From contig NZ_CP137624.1 in the NCBI RefSeq assembly GCF_033880585.1, positions 2,701,501 through 2,765,500 on the forward strand: DNA of 64,000 nt, in the 5' to 3' direction. This document shows, one piece after another, positions 34,689 to 43,167 of this stretch. Source of the stretch: Lysinibacillus louembei. Lineage in GTDB: Bacteria; Bacillota; Bacilli; Bacillales_A; Planococcaceae. How positions within the stretch are numbered: the stretch's first letter is position 1; the number at the start of each line of letters is the position of its first letter. The position numbers were made by a program, and so were the translations under genes. The notes under the pieces were generated by a model that had not been told where the DNA came from, did no database searches, and was given only the letters and a program-made list of their open reading frames with translations.

Positions 34689-35473
34689 TGTGTACCTCCG
34701 CCAACAACGGCTACGAATTGCTCACCGATTTCTTGATGGCGGTCAAAGCCTGTTAATTGGTTGAAAATGCGCTCCAATGTACCTTCTGTATTTGTCGCCT
34801 GCAGTTCTTCAAATGTCCCATCTGCTGCTACTTTGCCATCATGCAATAAAATGATGCGGCTACTAATTTTTTCGACAACGTCCATAATGTGTGACGAGTA
34901 GAAAATCGTTTTCCCTTGCGCAGCTAACTGCGTTAAAATTTCCTTGAAAATCATCACACTATTAGCGTCTAGGCCATTAATCGGCTCATCTAAAAATAAA
35001 ATATCTGGATTATGTAAAACGCTTGAAATAATTAACAGCTTTTGGCGCATCCCCTTTGAGTAGGAGGAAATACGTGAATGATAAGCTTCACCAACACCGA
35101 ACAATTGCATTAAAGCTTCCGATTTATGTGCAGCGTCCTCTAAAGACAAGCCATAAAGCTGCCCAACAAATGTTAAATACTCATAGCCTGTTAAGTTGTC
35201 ATAAACATCAGCGATTTCAGGCACATAGCCAATTTTCCGCTTGTAGTCAATCGGGTTATTTTTAATATTTTCCCCAAATAAGTGAATGTCACCATCATAA
35301 TTTTCCTCAATGCCTAAAATCAGCTTGACTGTTGTACTTTTACCAGCTCCATTCGGTCCGATATAGCCAATAATTTCTCCTTGATATACACGTAAGTCAA
35401 CACCTTTTAGCACTTCTTTATTGCCATAGCTTTTCGTTAAATTGTTCATTGTTAACACTTCTTGTCGTTCCAT
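34685..35473 (-). CDS. ABC transporter ATP-binding protein (YthP-like)
   Basis: A 262-residue ATPase with Walker A GPNGAGKSTT, signature YSKGMRQKLLI, Walker B ILFLDEPINGLD and an H-loop in YSSHIMDVV. The start is the ATG at 35473 with AAAGGAG 8 nt upstream; the in-frame GTG 9 nt earlier overlaps that ribosome site. It energises the permease encoded next. Confidence 0.9.
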   Translation of the reverse strand: MERQEVLTMNNLTKSYGNKEVLKGVDLRVYQGEIIGYIGPNGAGKSTTVKLILGIEENYDGDIHLFGENIKNNPIDYKRKIGYVPEIADVYDNLTGYEYLTFVGQLYGLSLEDAAHKSEALMQLFGVGEAYHSRISSYSKGMRQKLLIISSVLHNPDILFLDEPINGLDANSVMIFKEILTQLAAQGKTIFYSSHIMDVVEKISSRIILLHDGKVAADGTFEELQATNTEGTLERIFNQLTGFDRHQEIGEQFVAVVGGGTQ

Positions 35474-35679
35474 TTTTGTCACTCCTTTCCTATTTGTATA
35501 CGAAAGAAGATAGGAAAAGTTTCATACTGCTTCACAACTAATTTACTTTTCCATGTCCATAGCTATGATTGTGGCATTTATAGAGTAAAAAATTTATATA
35601 TAATCAGTTATTTCATTCTTCGTTCATATTTTTCTTTTATACTAGTCTAATATCACCGTTTTAAAAGGAGTGTCAGTGA

Positions 35680-37032
35680 ATGCGTAATAAAAATAGTAAA
35701 CAATCAAGAGGTGTGTTTTATAAAACAATATGGAGATGGCATTTTTATGCGGGCTTAATCATTGCCCCATTTTTAGTGATATTAGCAATTACAGGTGGCA
35801 TCTATCTATTTCAACCACAGATAGATCAATATTTGTATCAAGAATACTATGAAGTAAAACCAATTGGTGAAAGAATTTCTGCTGATCAGCAAATTGCCAC
35901 AGTGAAAGAGCTTTATCCAGAAGCAAGAGTGATGAGCTATCGACCAGGGGAGGACGAGTCACGTTCCAGCGAAATAGGAATTAATTTAGATGGTAAGTCA
36001 TTTACAATTTTTATCGATCCGTATACAGGAAATGAGCTTGGTCAATTAGATAATAATACCCGAATAATGGATAAGATTGAGAAAATACATGGCGAATTAA
36101 TGATGGGGACAATCGGTGATCGTATTGTAGAATTAGTGACTTGTTGGGCGATTGTATTAATTATGACGGGTTTATATTTGTGGCTGCCTCGAAAAAGTCA
36201 AGGTATGGCAGGCGTTTTATATCCCCGTCTTAAAATGGGGCAGAAAATTTTCCGAAGAGATTTGCATGCGGTACCTGCATTTTGGCTGACTGCTGGGATA
36301 CTATTTTTAATTATGACAGGTTTGCCGTGGTCAGGATTTTGGGGTACTAATTTCCAAAATATCGTGACGAATACAGGTATAGGCTACCCACCATCTATTT
36401 GGACAGGGAGTGCTCCAGCATCTATTACCAAAACAAAGGAAATCGCAGAGGTTCCGTGGGCTGCTGAAAATTTAGATGTACCCACATCGACCATACTAGA
36501 CTATAAAGTAGTGTCAATTGATCATTTGATAGAAATTGCAGAGAGTAAAAGCATTGATCCTAGTTATACAATTTATATTCCTCAAACAAAAGAAGGTGTG
36601 TATACATTTTCTGCTTTTCCAGCCAAGGTGCAAAATGAAGTAACCATGCATATTGACCAATATTCTGGTGCAGTATTAGCGGATTATCGCTATGATCATT
36701 ACCGATTTATGGGGAAAATCATTGCATGGGGAATTACATTGCATAAAGGAACTCAATTTGGAATTGTGAATCAAATAATAGGGTTATTGGTGTGTATAGG
36801 AATTGTACTAACTGCAATAAGCGGGTTTTATTTATGGTTAAAACGAAAGCCTAGTAAAAAATTAGGTGCACCAATCGCTCCAAGTGCTAGTAAGATGAAG
36901 GGCTTTTTATGGATGCTAATTTTTATTGGAGTTGTTTTCCCTCTTGTGGGCATATCTCTAATCATTGTATGGGTAGTAGATTGGCTCATTATTCAACGTA
37001 TCCCTGCTATGAAGCAATTTTTTAACGCCTAA
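35680..37032 (+). CDS. PepSY-associated transmembrane protein
   Basis: A 450-residue membrane protein of the PepSY_TM family. The first helix region is WRWHFYAGLIIAPFLVILAITGG (about 18-40), with further helices near 145-165, 200-215, 360-380 and 405-430. Conserved histidines (HFYAG, EKIHGELMMG, DLHAV, ITLHKG) match the haem-like ligands of this family. PepSY_TM proteins often work in iron or copper uptake or reduction. AAAAGGAG precedes the ATG. The lipoprotein gene follows by 18 bp. Confidence 0.87.
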   Translation: MRNKNSKQSRGVFYKTIWRWHFYAGLIIAPFLVILAITGGIYLFQPQIDQYLYQEYYEVKPIGERISADQQIATVKELYPEARVMSYRPGEDESRSSEIGINLDGKSFTIFIDPYTGNELGQLDNNTRIMDKIEKIHGELMMGTIGDRIVELVTCWAIVLIMTGLYLWLPRKSQGMAGVLYPRLKMGQKIFRRDLHAVPAFWLTAGILFLIMTGLPWSGFWGTNFQNIVTNTGIGYPPSIWTGSAPASITKTKEIAEVPWAAENLDVPTSTILDYKVVSIDHLIEIAESKSIDPSYTIYIPQTKEGVYTFSAFPAKVQNEVTMHIDQYSGAVLADYRYDHYRFMGKIIAWGITLHKGTQFGIVNQIIGLLVCIGIVLTAISGFYLWLKRKPSKKLGAPIAPSASKMKGFLWMLIFIGVVFPLVGISLIIVWVVDWLIIQRIPAMKQFFNA

Positions 37033-37050
37033 ATAAAAGGAGATTATTCA

Positions 37051-37521
37051 ATGAATAAAATACAATTTTTGCTTATCATTTTATTAACGTGCTATATGAT
37101 AAGTGCATGCTCAGCCAATCCTAATGCAAGTCAATTGTATAAGCAAGAAACCCCACTTGAAGCTGAAATCATCTTACCAGACCTCCTTGAACCAACAAAA
37201 GCTGTCACAATTAAGGTTAACCTTACACAAAATGGAGATGCGGTAGAGAATCCACAATATGTTCATTTAAAAATGTGGAAACAGGATGGAACCGTTACAT
37301 ATGGAATGACTGAAGCTTCAAATGATGGGAATGGTCAATTTAGTTTAAATATGGATTTTGAAAGTGAGGGGCTTTACTATATTCAAGTACATGCAAGTAA
37401 TAACGATTCAATCATCACACCAACAAAGTTATTAATTGTAGGTGAGCTATCAGAAAGTGATAAACAAGCGTTAAAATCTAATGCTCCAATCATTGGAGGG
37501 GAATCAGGAGCACATCATTAA
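37051..37521 (+). CDS. YtkA/FixH-like lipoprotein
   Basis: A 156-residue secreted protein. The signal peptide ends in a lipobox (YMISAC, Cys at about residue 20), followed by a short linker and a beta-sandwich of YtkA-like type (VTIKVNLTQNGDAVENPQYVHLKMW through GLYYIQVHAS). The C-terminus ends in GESGAHH, a possible metal-binding tail. It is co-transcribed with the PepSY protein, consistent with metal handling at the cell surface. Confidence 0.82.
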   Translation: MNKIQFLLIILLTCYMISACSANPNASQLYKQETPLEAEIILPDLLEPTKAVTIKVNLTQNGDAVENPQYVHLKMWKQDGTVTYGMTEASNDGNGQFSLNMDFESEGLYYIQVHASNNDSIITPTKLLIVGELSESDKQALKSNAPIIGGESGAHH

Positions 37522-37570
37522 TCCTCAAGCTTGACTACAGAAGAAAGCGATTTTGATATTTAAGAGAAAA

Positions 37571-37599
37571 AGCTGTCGGACATTGAACCGACAGCTTTT
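37571..37599. terminator. Bidirectional terminator
   Basis: AGCTGTCGG (37571-37579) pairs with CCGACAGCT (37588-37596), flanked by A4 before and T3-4 after. It serves the lipoprotein gene and the convergent zinc-ribbon gene. Confidence 0.8.
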
Positions 37600-37604
37600 A
37601 TGTA

Positions 37605-37730
37605 TTAATGATTATTGCAATGCTCGCAGCTATGACTGTAGCACTCGCTTTGCTCTTCCATCTTTTTGCCACACTGTACACAAGTTTTCTCAGGTAAGTT
37701 TTTGAAAAATTCGACTACGTTTTCTAACAT
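37605..37730 (-). CDS. Small YhfH-like zinc-ribbon protein
   Basis: A 41-residue reading frame starting MLENVVEFFKNLPEKTC and continuing VQCGKKMEEQSECYSHSCEH, ending CNNH. Two cysteine pairs (C-V-Q-C and C-E-H-C) plus a single Cys suggest a zinc knuckle. Length and pattern match the Bacillales YhfH family of unknown function. GAGGAGG lies 8 nt before the ATG, an excellent ribosome site, and an earlier ATG at 37736 is too close to it. The gene faces the terminator at 37571-37599. Confidence 0.8.
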   Translation of the reverse strand: MLENVVEFFKNLPEKTCVQCGKKMEEQSECYSHSCEHCNNH

Positions 37731-37745
37731 TTTCATTTCCTCCTC

Positions 37746-38288
37746 AACAGTAACTGTTATATATTTTTTATTTTATATTCGTATTGTATTATAACAGAGT
37801 ATACGAGTCAACAGAATAATTAGAAAATTCGGTTATTTTATGTGTCAATTTTGTGACAAAGGAAAAGCCTGTCATTTGATGAGCTTTTGTGCACATATTA
37901 TATTTTGGGAATTTTAATCTCCTTTATTTGTTATATGGTTCAACTTATTAGTTGATTCCATCTGATTAAGGGGATGTTTCATCTAGCAGCATGTGCCGCT
38001 ATTACCAATTTCCTTCGATTGTTTAATGAGAACTACTACGAAGAAAATACGGTTGTTTTGTTGTCCGTATAAATGCTCCTTTTTATTAATGGTCATACTT
38101 CTTAGTCAATTTATTGTGACTGTGCAATATACAACTTAACTAGAATAATTTCTTTGAAGTAATATGGTTAGTGATGTTCATAATATGAAAATAGATTCTA
38201 TTGAGAAAAGTGCAAGAGTTTTTTTGTTTGTCAAATGGCTAGATTTTTATTATTATTGCTGTATAATTAGATGCAATTATAAATATTA
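37746..38288. other. 540-bp intergenic region upstream of rib operon
   Basis: I find no convincing gene. It holds the promoter region of the small zinc-ribbon gene at its left end, a 5-bp inverted repeat TGTCA/TGACA (37843-37858), and TATAAT (38262-38267) about 21 bp before the first FMN aptamer. No good -35 stands 17 bp from that box; TTGTCA at 38228 is 28 bp away. The rib transcript probably starts near 38274. Confidence 0.5.
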
Positions 38289-38475
38289 CCTTCGGGGTCG
38301 GGTGTAAGTCCCAATCGGCGGTAAAGCCCGCGAGCTTTTTTAAAGCAGGATTCGGTGAAATTCCGAAGCCGACAGTAATAGTCTGGATGAGAGAAGGTAG
38401 GCAAAAAACTAGCCAAAACGCTAGTTTATTTGATGACGCCTTTTTTCAGACCTCACAAAAAATGTGGGGTTTTTT
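38289..38475 (+). ncRNA. FMN riboswitch 1 of 4, with terminator
   Basis: The aptamer spans 38289-38398. RFN-element landmarks are present in order: CCTTCGGGGTCGGGTG, CCCAATCGGCGGTAAAGCCC, GGATTCGGTGAAATTCCG, AAGCCGACAGTAATAGTC and GGATGAGAGAAGG, closed by the P1 pairing CCTTC/GAAGG. Downstream are a hairpin AAACTAG/CTAGTTT (38407-38427) followed by GCC and T6, and then a second hairpin CCTCACA/TGTGGGG (38451-38469) with T6. FMN binding should favour termination. Confidence 0.95.
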
Positions 38476-38489
38476 AATTGAATAACATG

Positions 38490-38677
38490 CCTTCGGGGTC
38501 GGGTGCAAGTCCCAATCGGCGGTAAAGCCCGCGAGCTTTTTTAAAGCAGGATTCGGTGAAATTCCGAAGCCGACAGTAATAGTCTGGATGAGAGAAGGTA
38601 GGCAAAAAACTAGCCCAAACGCTAGTTTATTTGATGATGCCTTTTTTCAGACCCCACAAAAAAATGTGGGGTTTTTT
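38490..38677 (+). ncRNA. FMN riboswitch 2 of 4, with terminator
   Basis: The aptamer (38490-38599) is nearly identical to copy 1; it shares the same GCTTTTTTAAAGC side hairpin. The expression platform is the same, with CCCCACA/TGTGGGG as the second hairpin (about 38652-38671) and T6 after it. The start lies 201 bp after the start of copy 1. Confidence 0.95.
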
Positions 38678-38691
38678 AATTGAATAACATG

Positions 38692-38877
38692 CCTTCGGGG
38701 TCGGGTGCAAGTCCCAATCGGCGGTAAAGCCCGCGAGCTTTTTAAGCAGGATTCGGTGAAATTCCGAAGCCGACAGTAATAGTCTGGATGAGAGAAGGTA
38801 GGCAAAAAACTAGCCCAAACGCTAGTTTATTTGATGATGCCTTTTTTCAGACCCCACAAAAAAATGTGGGGTTTTTT
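38692..38877 (+). ncRNA. FMN riboswitch 3 of 4, with terminator
   Basis: The aptamer (38692-38799) has a shortened side hairpin (GCTTTTTAAGC, two bases fewer than copies 1 and 2). The platform is identical to that of copy 2 (CCCCACA/TGTGGGG, then T6). It starts 202 bp after copy 2. Confidence 0.95.
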
Positions 38878-38891
38878 AATTGAATAGCATT

Positions 38892-39085
38892 CCTTCGGGG
38901 TCGGGTGTAAGTCCCAATCGGCGGTAAAGCCCGCGAGCTTTTTAAGCAGGATTCGGTGAAATTCCGAAGCCGACAGTAATAGTCTGGATGAGAGAAGGAT
39001 TAGGCAAAAAACTAGCAAAAGTGCTGGTTTATTTAGCGATGCCTTCTCCGTAAAAGCCCCTTTTTTAGGAGGCTTTTTTAATTTA
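38892..39085 (+). ncRNA. FMN riboswitch 4 of 4, ribD-proximal, with distinct platform
   Basis: The aptamer (38892-38999) has the same short side hairpin as copy 3. Its platform is different: GAGAAGG at the 3' end of P1 can pair with CCTTCTC (39042-39048) as an antiterminator. The terminator AAAAGCCCC...GGAGGCTTTTTT lies at about 39052-39080. The ribD ribosome site AAAAGGAGGTGG follows at 39086-39097. It starts 200 bp after copy 3. Confidence 0.95.
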
Positions 39086-39100
39086 AAAGGAGGTGGCTGT

Positions 39101-40126
39101 ATGAATGACGAGCAAGCAATGCAATTCGCTTTGAATTTAGCGAAATCAGGAAGTAATCAAACTTCTCCCAATCCGCTAGTTGGGTGTGTCATTACAAATA
39201 ATCAGGAGGTTGTAGGCTTTGGCGCTCACCTTAAATCAGGTGAGGCACATGCGGAGATTAATGCATTAAAAATCGCGGGTGAGAAAGCTAAAGGGGCGAA
39301 TGTTTATGTGACGCTGGAGCCCTGTAGCCATGTTGGACGAACTGGTCCCTGTGTTGAGGCGCTTATAAAAGCACAGGTAGCCCATGTATTTATTGCAACG
39401 CTTGACCCAAATCCACTTATAGCTGGAAGTGGTGCTCGAAGGCTAGAGGAGGCAGGCATTACAGTAAGTATTGGATTATGTGAAGATGGGGCAAAAGCGA
39501 TTAATGAAGCATTTTTCTACTACATTGTACATCGTTTACCTTATGTTACGTTGAAGCAAGCCATTTCGATAGACGGTAAAATTAACGCCGAGAAAGGGCA
39601 GCGAACGGCAATTACAGGTAAGGAGGTTCAGAAGGATGTTCATTATGCTCGCTCCATACATGATGCTATTTTGGTTGGTTCAAACACTGTTTGTATTGAC
39701 AACCCAAGCTTAACAAATCGGCTTAGCTCTTCAAATAAACAACCAATTCGAGTTGTTATGGACCGAGATGGAAAGGTTCCGAGTGCAGCAAAAGTCTTTA
39801 ACGATAAAATGGCTCAAACTTGGCTTTTTACATCAAAGGCTCGGAACTTGTCAGGCGTTCGTACCTTTGTAATAGAGGATTGTTCCTTGCGAAATATTTT
39901 AAGGACGCTAGCGGATGAAGGCATTATGACATTATACGTTGAGGCAGGCAGCCAAATGGCGGATGTCTTTTTACAACAACGATTTGTACAAAAAATGATT
40001 ATATATATTGCGCCGAAGCTATTAGGTTCTGGGGCACTTTCGATGGCAACATTGCAGGAGGAATTTATTTTTACTGACGTTGAAAAAATAGGTGAGGCCA
40101 TTAAATTAACAATGACAATGAAATGA
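39101..40126 (+). CDS. ribD: Bifunctional riboflavin deaminase/reductase RibD
   Basis: A 341-residue cytosolic enzyme catalysing the second and third steps of riboflavin synthesis. The N-terminal cytidine-deaminase domain carries HAE (about 50-52) and the zinc-binding EPCSHVGRTGPC (about 74-85). The C-terminal pyrimidine reductase domain (about 145-341) begins VTLKQAISIDGKI and contains VVMDRDGKVP. First gene of the rib operon, with a strong ribosome site and behind four FMN riboswitches. Called ribG in B. subtilis. Confidence 0.96.
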   Translation: MNDEQAMQFALNLAKSGSNQTSPNPLVGCVITNNQEVVGFGAHLKSGEAHAEINALKIAGEKAKGANVYVTLEPCSHVGRTGPCVEALIKAQVAHVFIATLDPNPLIAGSGARRLEEAGITVSIGLCEDGAKAINEAFFYYIVHRLPYVTLKQAISIDGKINAEKGQRTAITGKEVQKDVHYARSIHDAILVGSNTVCIDNPSLTNRLSSSNKQPIRVVMDRDGKVPSAAKVFNDKMAQTWLFTSKARNLSGVRTFVIEDCSLRNILRTLADEGIMTLYVEAGSQMADVFLQQRFVQKMIIYIAPKLLGSGALSMATLQEEFIFTDVEKIGEAIKLTMTMK

Positions 40127-40135
40127 GGTGAGCAT

Positions 40136-40768
40136 TTGTTTACAGGGATTATTGAGGAGCTAGGCACGATTAAGCAAATGACAAAAGGGCAAGAATCAAT
40201 TGTTTTTACGATTGGTGCTCGAAAAATAATGCAAGATTTGAAGGTCGGCGATAGCATCGCAGTGAATGGTGTATGTTTAACTGTCACAAGCTTCACTAGC
40301 ACGAACTTCACAGCTGATGTTATGCCTGAGACGATACGTGCAACATCACTTGCACAATTACAAGTAGGAGCCTCTGTAAATTTAGAGCGTGCTATGATTG
40401 CCAATGGTCGATTTGGAGGTCATTTTGTATCAGGGCATATTGATGAAGTAGGGGTTATTTTACGTAAACGTTCATTTGCAAATGCGGTTTATTTTGATAT
40501 AAAAGTTTCTCATGAAGCAAGTGCTTTATGTATACCGCGTGGGTCAATCGCTATTGATGGAATTAGCTTAACAATTTTTGATTTACAAAAAGAGATTGTT
40601 ACGGTTTCAATTATTCCGCATACATTTGGGGAGACAACGCTTGGCTTTAAACGTGAAGGTGATACTGTCAATATCGAAACAGATTTGCTAGGCAAGTATA
40701 TTGCTAAACAATTAAAAGTAAGATCAAATACATTAACAGAAGACTTTTTACGACAACATGGATTTTAA
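40136..40768 (+). CDS. ribE: Riboflavin synthase alpha subunit
   Basis: A 210-residue enzyme starting at TTG with GAGGTGAG upstream. It has two homologous lumazine-binding barrels: [13 protein letters not shown] at residue 1 and the second beginning near residue 98 ([12 protein letters not shown]). GVCLTVTSF and GISLTIFDL are the paired substrate-site motifs. It dismutates two 6,7-dimethyl-8-ribityllumazine molecules to riboflavin. It lies 9 bp after ribD. Bacillus literature also calls it ribB. Confidence 0.96.
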   Translation: MFTGIIEELGTIKQMTKGQESIVFTIGARKIMQDLKVGDSIAVNGVCLTVTSFTSTNFTADVMPETIRATSLAQLQVGASVNLERAMIANGRFGGHFVSGHIDEVGVILRKRSFANAVYFDIKVSHEASALCIPRGSIAIDGISLTIFDLQKEIVTVSIIPHTFGETTLGFKREGDTVNIETDLLGKYIAKQLKVRSNTLTEDFLRQHGF

Positions 40769-40780
40769 AGGTGGGCTAAA

Positions 40781-41968
40781 ATGTTTAACACAATAGAAGA
40801 AGCGATTGCTGACTTAAAACAAGGGAAAATAGTTATCGTTGTTGATGATGAAAATCGTGAAAATGAAGGTGATTTTGTTGTATTAGCTGAATATGTAACG
40901 CCTGAAGTCATTAATTTTATGGCGACATATGGGAAAGGGCTGATTTGTACTCCAATTAGCTCACAAATTGCACATTCACTTAGCTTAGAGCCAATGGTTC
41001 AATTTAATACAGACAATCATCAAACAGCATTTACAGTAAGTATTGATTATATGGATACTACTACGGGAATTAGTGCATTTCAAAGAGCATTGACGATTGA
41101 AAAAATGCTAGATGATAATGTGCAGCCACAGCATTTTCGCCGACCAGGTCATGTTTTTCCGTTAATTGCAAAGGAAAATGGCGTTCTTGTAAGACCTGGG
41201 CATACAGAGGCTACAGTTGATTTAGCGATGCTTTGTGGAAGCAAGCAAGCAGGGGTTATTTGTGAAATTATGAATGAGGATGGTACGATGGCTCGATTAC
41301 CTCAATTGAAAGAAATAGCTGAAAAATTTAATATGAAGCTCATTACAATCGAAAGCTTAATCCGATACCGTCTTGAAAAAGAGAAGGTCGTCTCTCGTGA
41401 AGCGAAAATTCAGCTACCAACACATTATGGTGAATTTATAATGATTGGTTATACGAATTTCATCGACTCTAAAGAGCATGTTGCAATTGTTAAAGGAAAT
41501 CTACAACAAGCAGAAGCACCACTAATTCGCATTCACTCTGAGTGTTTAACAGGTGATATTTTTAGCTCGAAACGCTGTGATTGTGGAGCACAGTTACAAG
41601 CGGCACTTGCTAAAATTGAGCAGGAAGGAGAAGGGGCAATTCTTTATATGCGGCAGGAAGGACGAGGAATTGGCTTATTAAATAAGTTAAAAGCATATGA
41701 ATTGCAGGAGCAAGGCTACGATACAGTAGAGGCGAATGAAATGCTTGGCTTTCCTAGCGAGCTACGCGACTACAGTTTATGCGCACAGATGCTGCGAGAT
41801 TTAGGAGTTACACATATCCGTTTAATGACGAATAACCCAGATAAGGTAGCCCAGCTTGAACGGTACGATATAACTGTTGTGGAACGTGTACCTCTTGTTG
41901 CTGGTTTAGTAGAAGAAAATACTCATTATATGAATACAAAAAAAGAAAAAATGGCTCATTTATTATAG
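40781..41968 (+). CDS. ribBA: Bifunctional DHBP synthase / GTP cyclohydrolase II
   Basis: A 395-residue protein that supplies both precursors of the pathway. The N-terminal half has [11 protein letters not shown] (about 22-32) and RPGHVFPL of 3,4-dihydroxybutanone 4-phosphate synthase. The C-terminal half has HSECLTGD, the zinc cysteines in [12 protein letters not shown] (about 262-273) and [13 protein letters not shown] of GTP cyclohydrolase II. It lies 12 bp after ribE. Confidence 0.97.
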   Translation: MFNTIEEAIADLKQGKIVIVVDDENRENEGDFVVLAEYVTPEVINFMATYGKGLICTPISSQIAHSLSLEPMVQFNTDNHQTAFTVSIDYMDTTTGISAFQRALTIEKMLDDNVQPQHFRRPGHVFPLIAKENGVLVRPGHTEATVDLAMLCGSKQAGVICEIMNEDGTMARLPQLKEIAEKFNMKLITIESLIRYRLEKEKVVSREAKIQLPTHYGEFIMIGYTNFIDSKEHVAIVKGNLQQAEAPLIRIHSECLTGDIFSSKRCDCGAQLQAALAKIEQEGEGAILYMRQEGRGIGLLNKLKAYELQEQGYDTVEANEMLGFPSELRDYSLCAQMLRDLGVTHIRLMTNNPDKVAQLERYDITVVERVPLVAGLVEENTHYMNTKKEKMAHLL

Positions 41969-41979
41969 AGGAGGAATTA

Positions 41980-42447
41980 ATGATGGTAAAAACATTTGAA
42001 GCGCAGCTAGTAGGTACAGGATTAAAAATAGGTATTGTTGTTGGACGTTTTAACGAGTTTATTAATGATAAATTATTAGCAGGTGCGATTGACGGTTTAA
42101 AGCGTCATGGCGTAGAGGAAAATGCCATTGACATTGCTTGGGTGCCAGGAGCTTTTGAAGTACCTTTTATAGCAAAAAAGATGGCAGAATCACAAAAATA
42201 TGATGCTGTTATTGGACTTGGTACAGTTATTCGTGGCGCAACAACGCACTATGATTACGTATGTAACGAATCAGCAAAAGGAATTGCCAATGTAGGCTTA
42301 CAAACAGGAGTGCCAACCATTTTTGGAATCGTTACAACTGAAACAATTGAACAAGCAATTGAACGAGCAGGAACGAAAGCAGGGAATAAAGGTTACGATG
42401 CTGCTGTAGCTGCAATAGAAATGGCAAATTTAACAAAAATGTTTTAA
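41980..42447 (+). CDS. ribH: 6,7-dimethyl-8-ribityllumazine synthase
   Basis: A 155-residue enzyme with VVGRFNEFI (about 20-28), [22 protein letters not shown] (about 83-96) and [16 protein letters not shown]. It joins the products of RibD and RibBA and usually assembles into icosahedral capsids. GAGGAGG precedes the paired ATGATG start. It is the last gene of the operon. Confidence 0.97.
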   Translation: MMVKTFEAQLVGTGLKIGIVVGRFNEFINDKLLAGAIDGLKRHGVEENAIDIAWVPGAFEVPFIAKKMAESQKYDAVIGLGTVIRGATTHYDYVCNESAKGIANVGLQTGVPTIFGIVTTETIEQAIERAGTKAGNKGYDAAVAAIEMANLTKMF

Positions 42448-42499
42448 GATATTTTAATTTTCTATTGGAATTTAACTGTTAGAGGTAAATGTGTGAAGA

Positions 42500-42529
42500 G
42501 GAGTGATAACAAATCAATATTATCACTCC
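42500..42529 (+). terminator. Hairpin after ribH, possible terminator
   Basis: GGAGTGATAA (42500-42509) pairs perfectly with TTATCACTCC (42520-42529). No T run follows, so termination is uncertain. Confidence 0.4.
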
Positions 42530-42619
42530 CTACTCTATTAAAAAATAAAAGTGTCAAATGAAAACGAACTGTTTTCCCTCGATTGCTTTCAAAATTATCC
42601 TATCAGATTTGGTAGAAAG

Positions 42620-42904
42620 CTATGGAGAAGTTTCTAAACGCTCTCCTATTTGCTGTAAATACAATGTATATTTAACGAGCACAATTGGAATTGCCGTGAA
42701 AATGCATGTGATGAGAAGGATAGGTATTGTGAAGTAGGCTGCGTCATAAAGTCGTGTGTAGCCAAAGCTAATTGCTACGAAGAATAGTAGAAAAATAATC
42801 GTTGGAACACGTGGCAGTAGGAAGCTTAATAATCCTCCAGTTATCATTAAAACCATCACTAAAATAAAAAATGCCCAGTGGTTAATTAAAAAAAGCAATA
42901 ACAT
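42620..42904 (-). CDS. Small membrane protein, unknown
   Basis: A 94-residue protein with three hydrophobic segments (about 8-28, 30-48 and 55-80) and a short charged tail (LYLQQIGERLETSP). No family is recognised. The ATG at 42904 lies 9 nt after AGGAGGA; the longer TTG start overlaps that site. It follows a 21-bp-periodic intergenic array and another membrane-protein gene on the same strand. Confidence 0.7.
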   Translation of the reverse strand: MLLLFLINHWAFFILVMVLMITGGLLSFLLPRVPTIIFLLFFVAISFGYTRLYDAAYFTIPILLITCIFTAIPIVLVKYTLYLQQIGERLETSP

Positions 42905-43033
42905 AAATGACAATCCTCCTTTACCTATTAATTAGTATATTCACAGTAAGGACAGGCCATACGTAGAAAAAAACCACTTGTTTTGTCATTTCATTGTCTT
43001 ATTTAGTAGAAAGATGATGGGTGTGGGTCACGA

Positions 43034-43117
43034 TGAGCGAAAACTTCAATTTGATGAGCGAATTTGGGCGGTGGTTGAGCGAAAATGTAACTCCGTTGAG
43101 CGAATCGGGATTTTAGA
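43034..43117. repeat. Second four-unit tandem array with exact 21-bp period
   Basis: The core TGAGCGAA starts at 43034, 43055, 43076 and 43097, exactly 21 bp apart, with unrelated 13-bp spacers. On the minus strand the core reads TTCGCTCA, close to the TTCGCAGATA core of the array at 12951. It lies in the intergenic region between two minus-strand genes, beyond the terminator of the upstream one. Confidence 0.85.
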
Positions 43118-43121
43118 ATTA

Positions 43122-43167
43122 TAAAAAAAGATTTGAAAAAGTGGATCATATCACTTTTCCAAATCTT
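43122..43167 (-). terminator. Terminator of TPR-like membrane protein gene
   Basis: On the minus strand AAGATTTGGAAAAGTG (43167-43152) pairs with CACTTTTTCAAATCTT (43143-43128), followed by a T run (43129-43123). The 5' arm lies within the last codons of the gene. Confidence 0.85.

Noticed and set aside
38827-39018. Minus-strand open frame within riboswitches 3-4
   Set aside because: It is antisense to conserved aptamer RNA and has no ribosome site.
38289-39085. CRISPR-like or transposon interpretation of the 200-bp repeats
   Set aside because: Units are ~200 bp with conserved RFN elements and terminators throughout, without short spacers, terminal inverted repeats or transposase.
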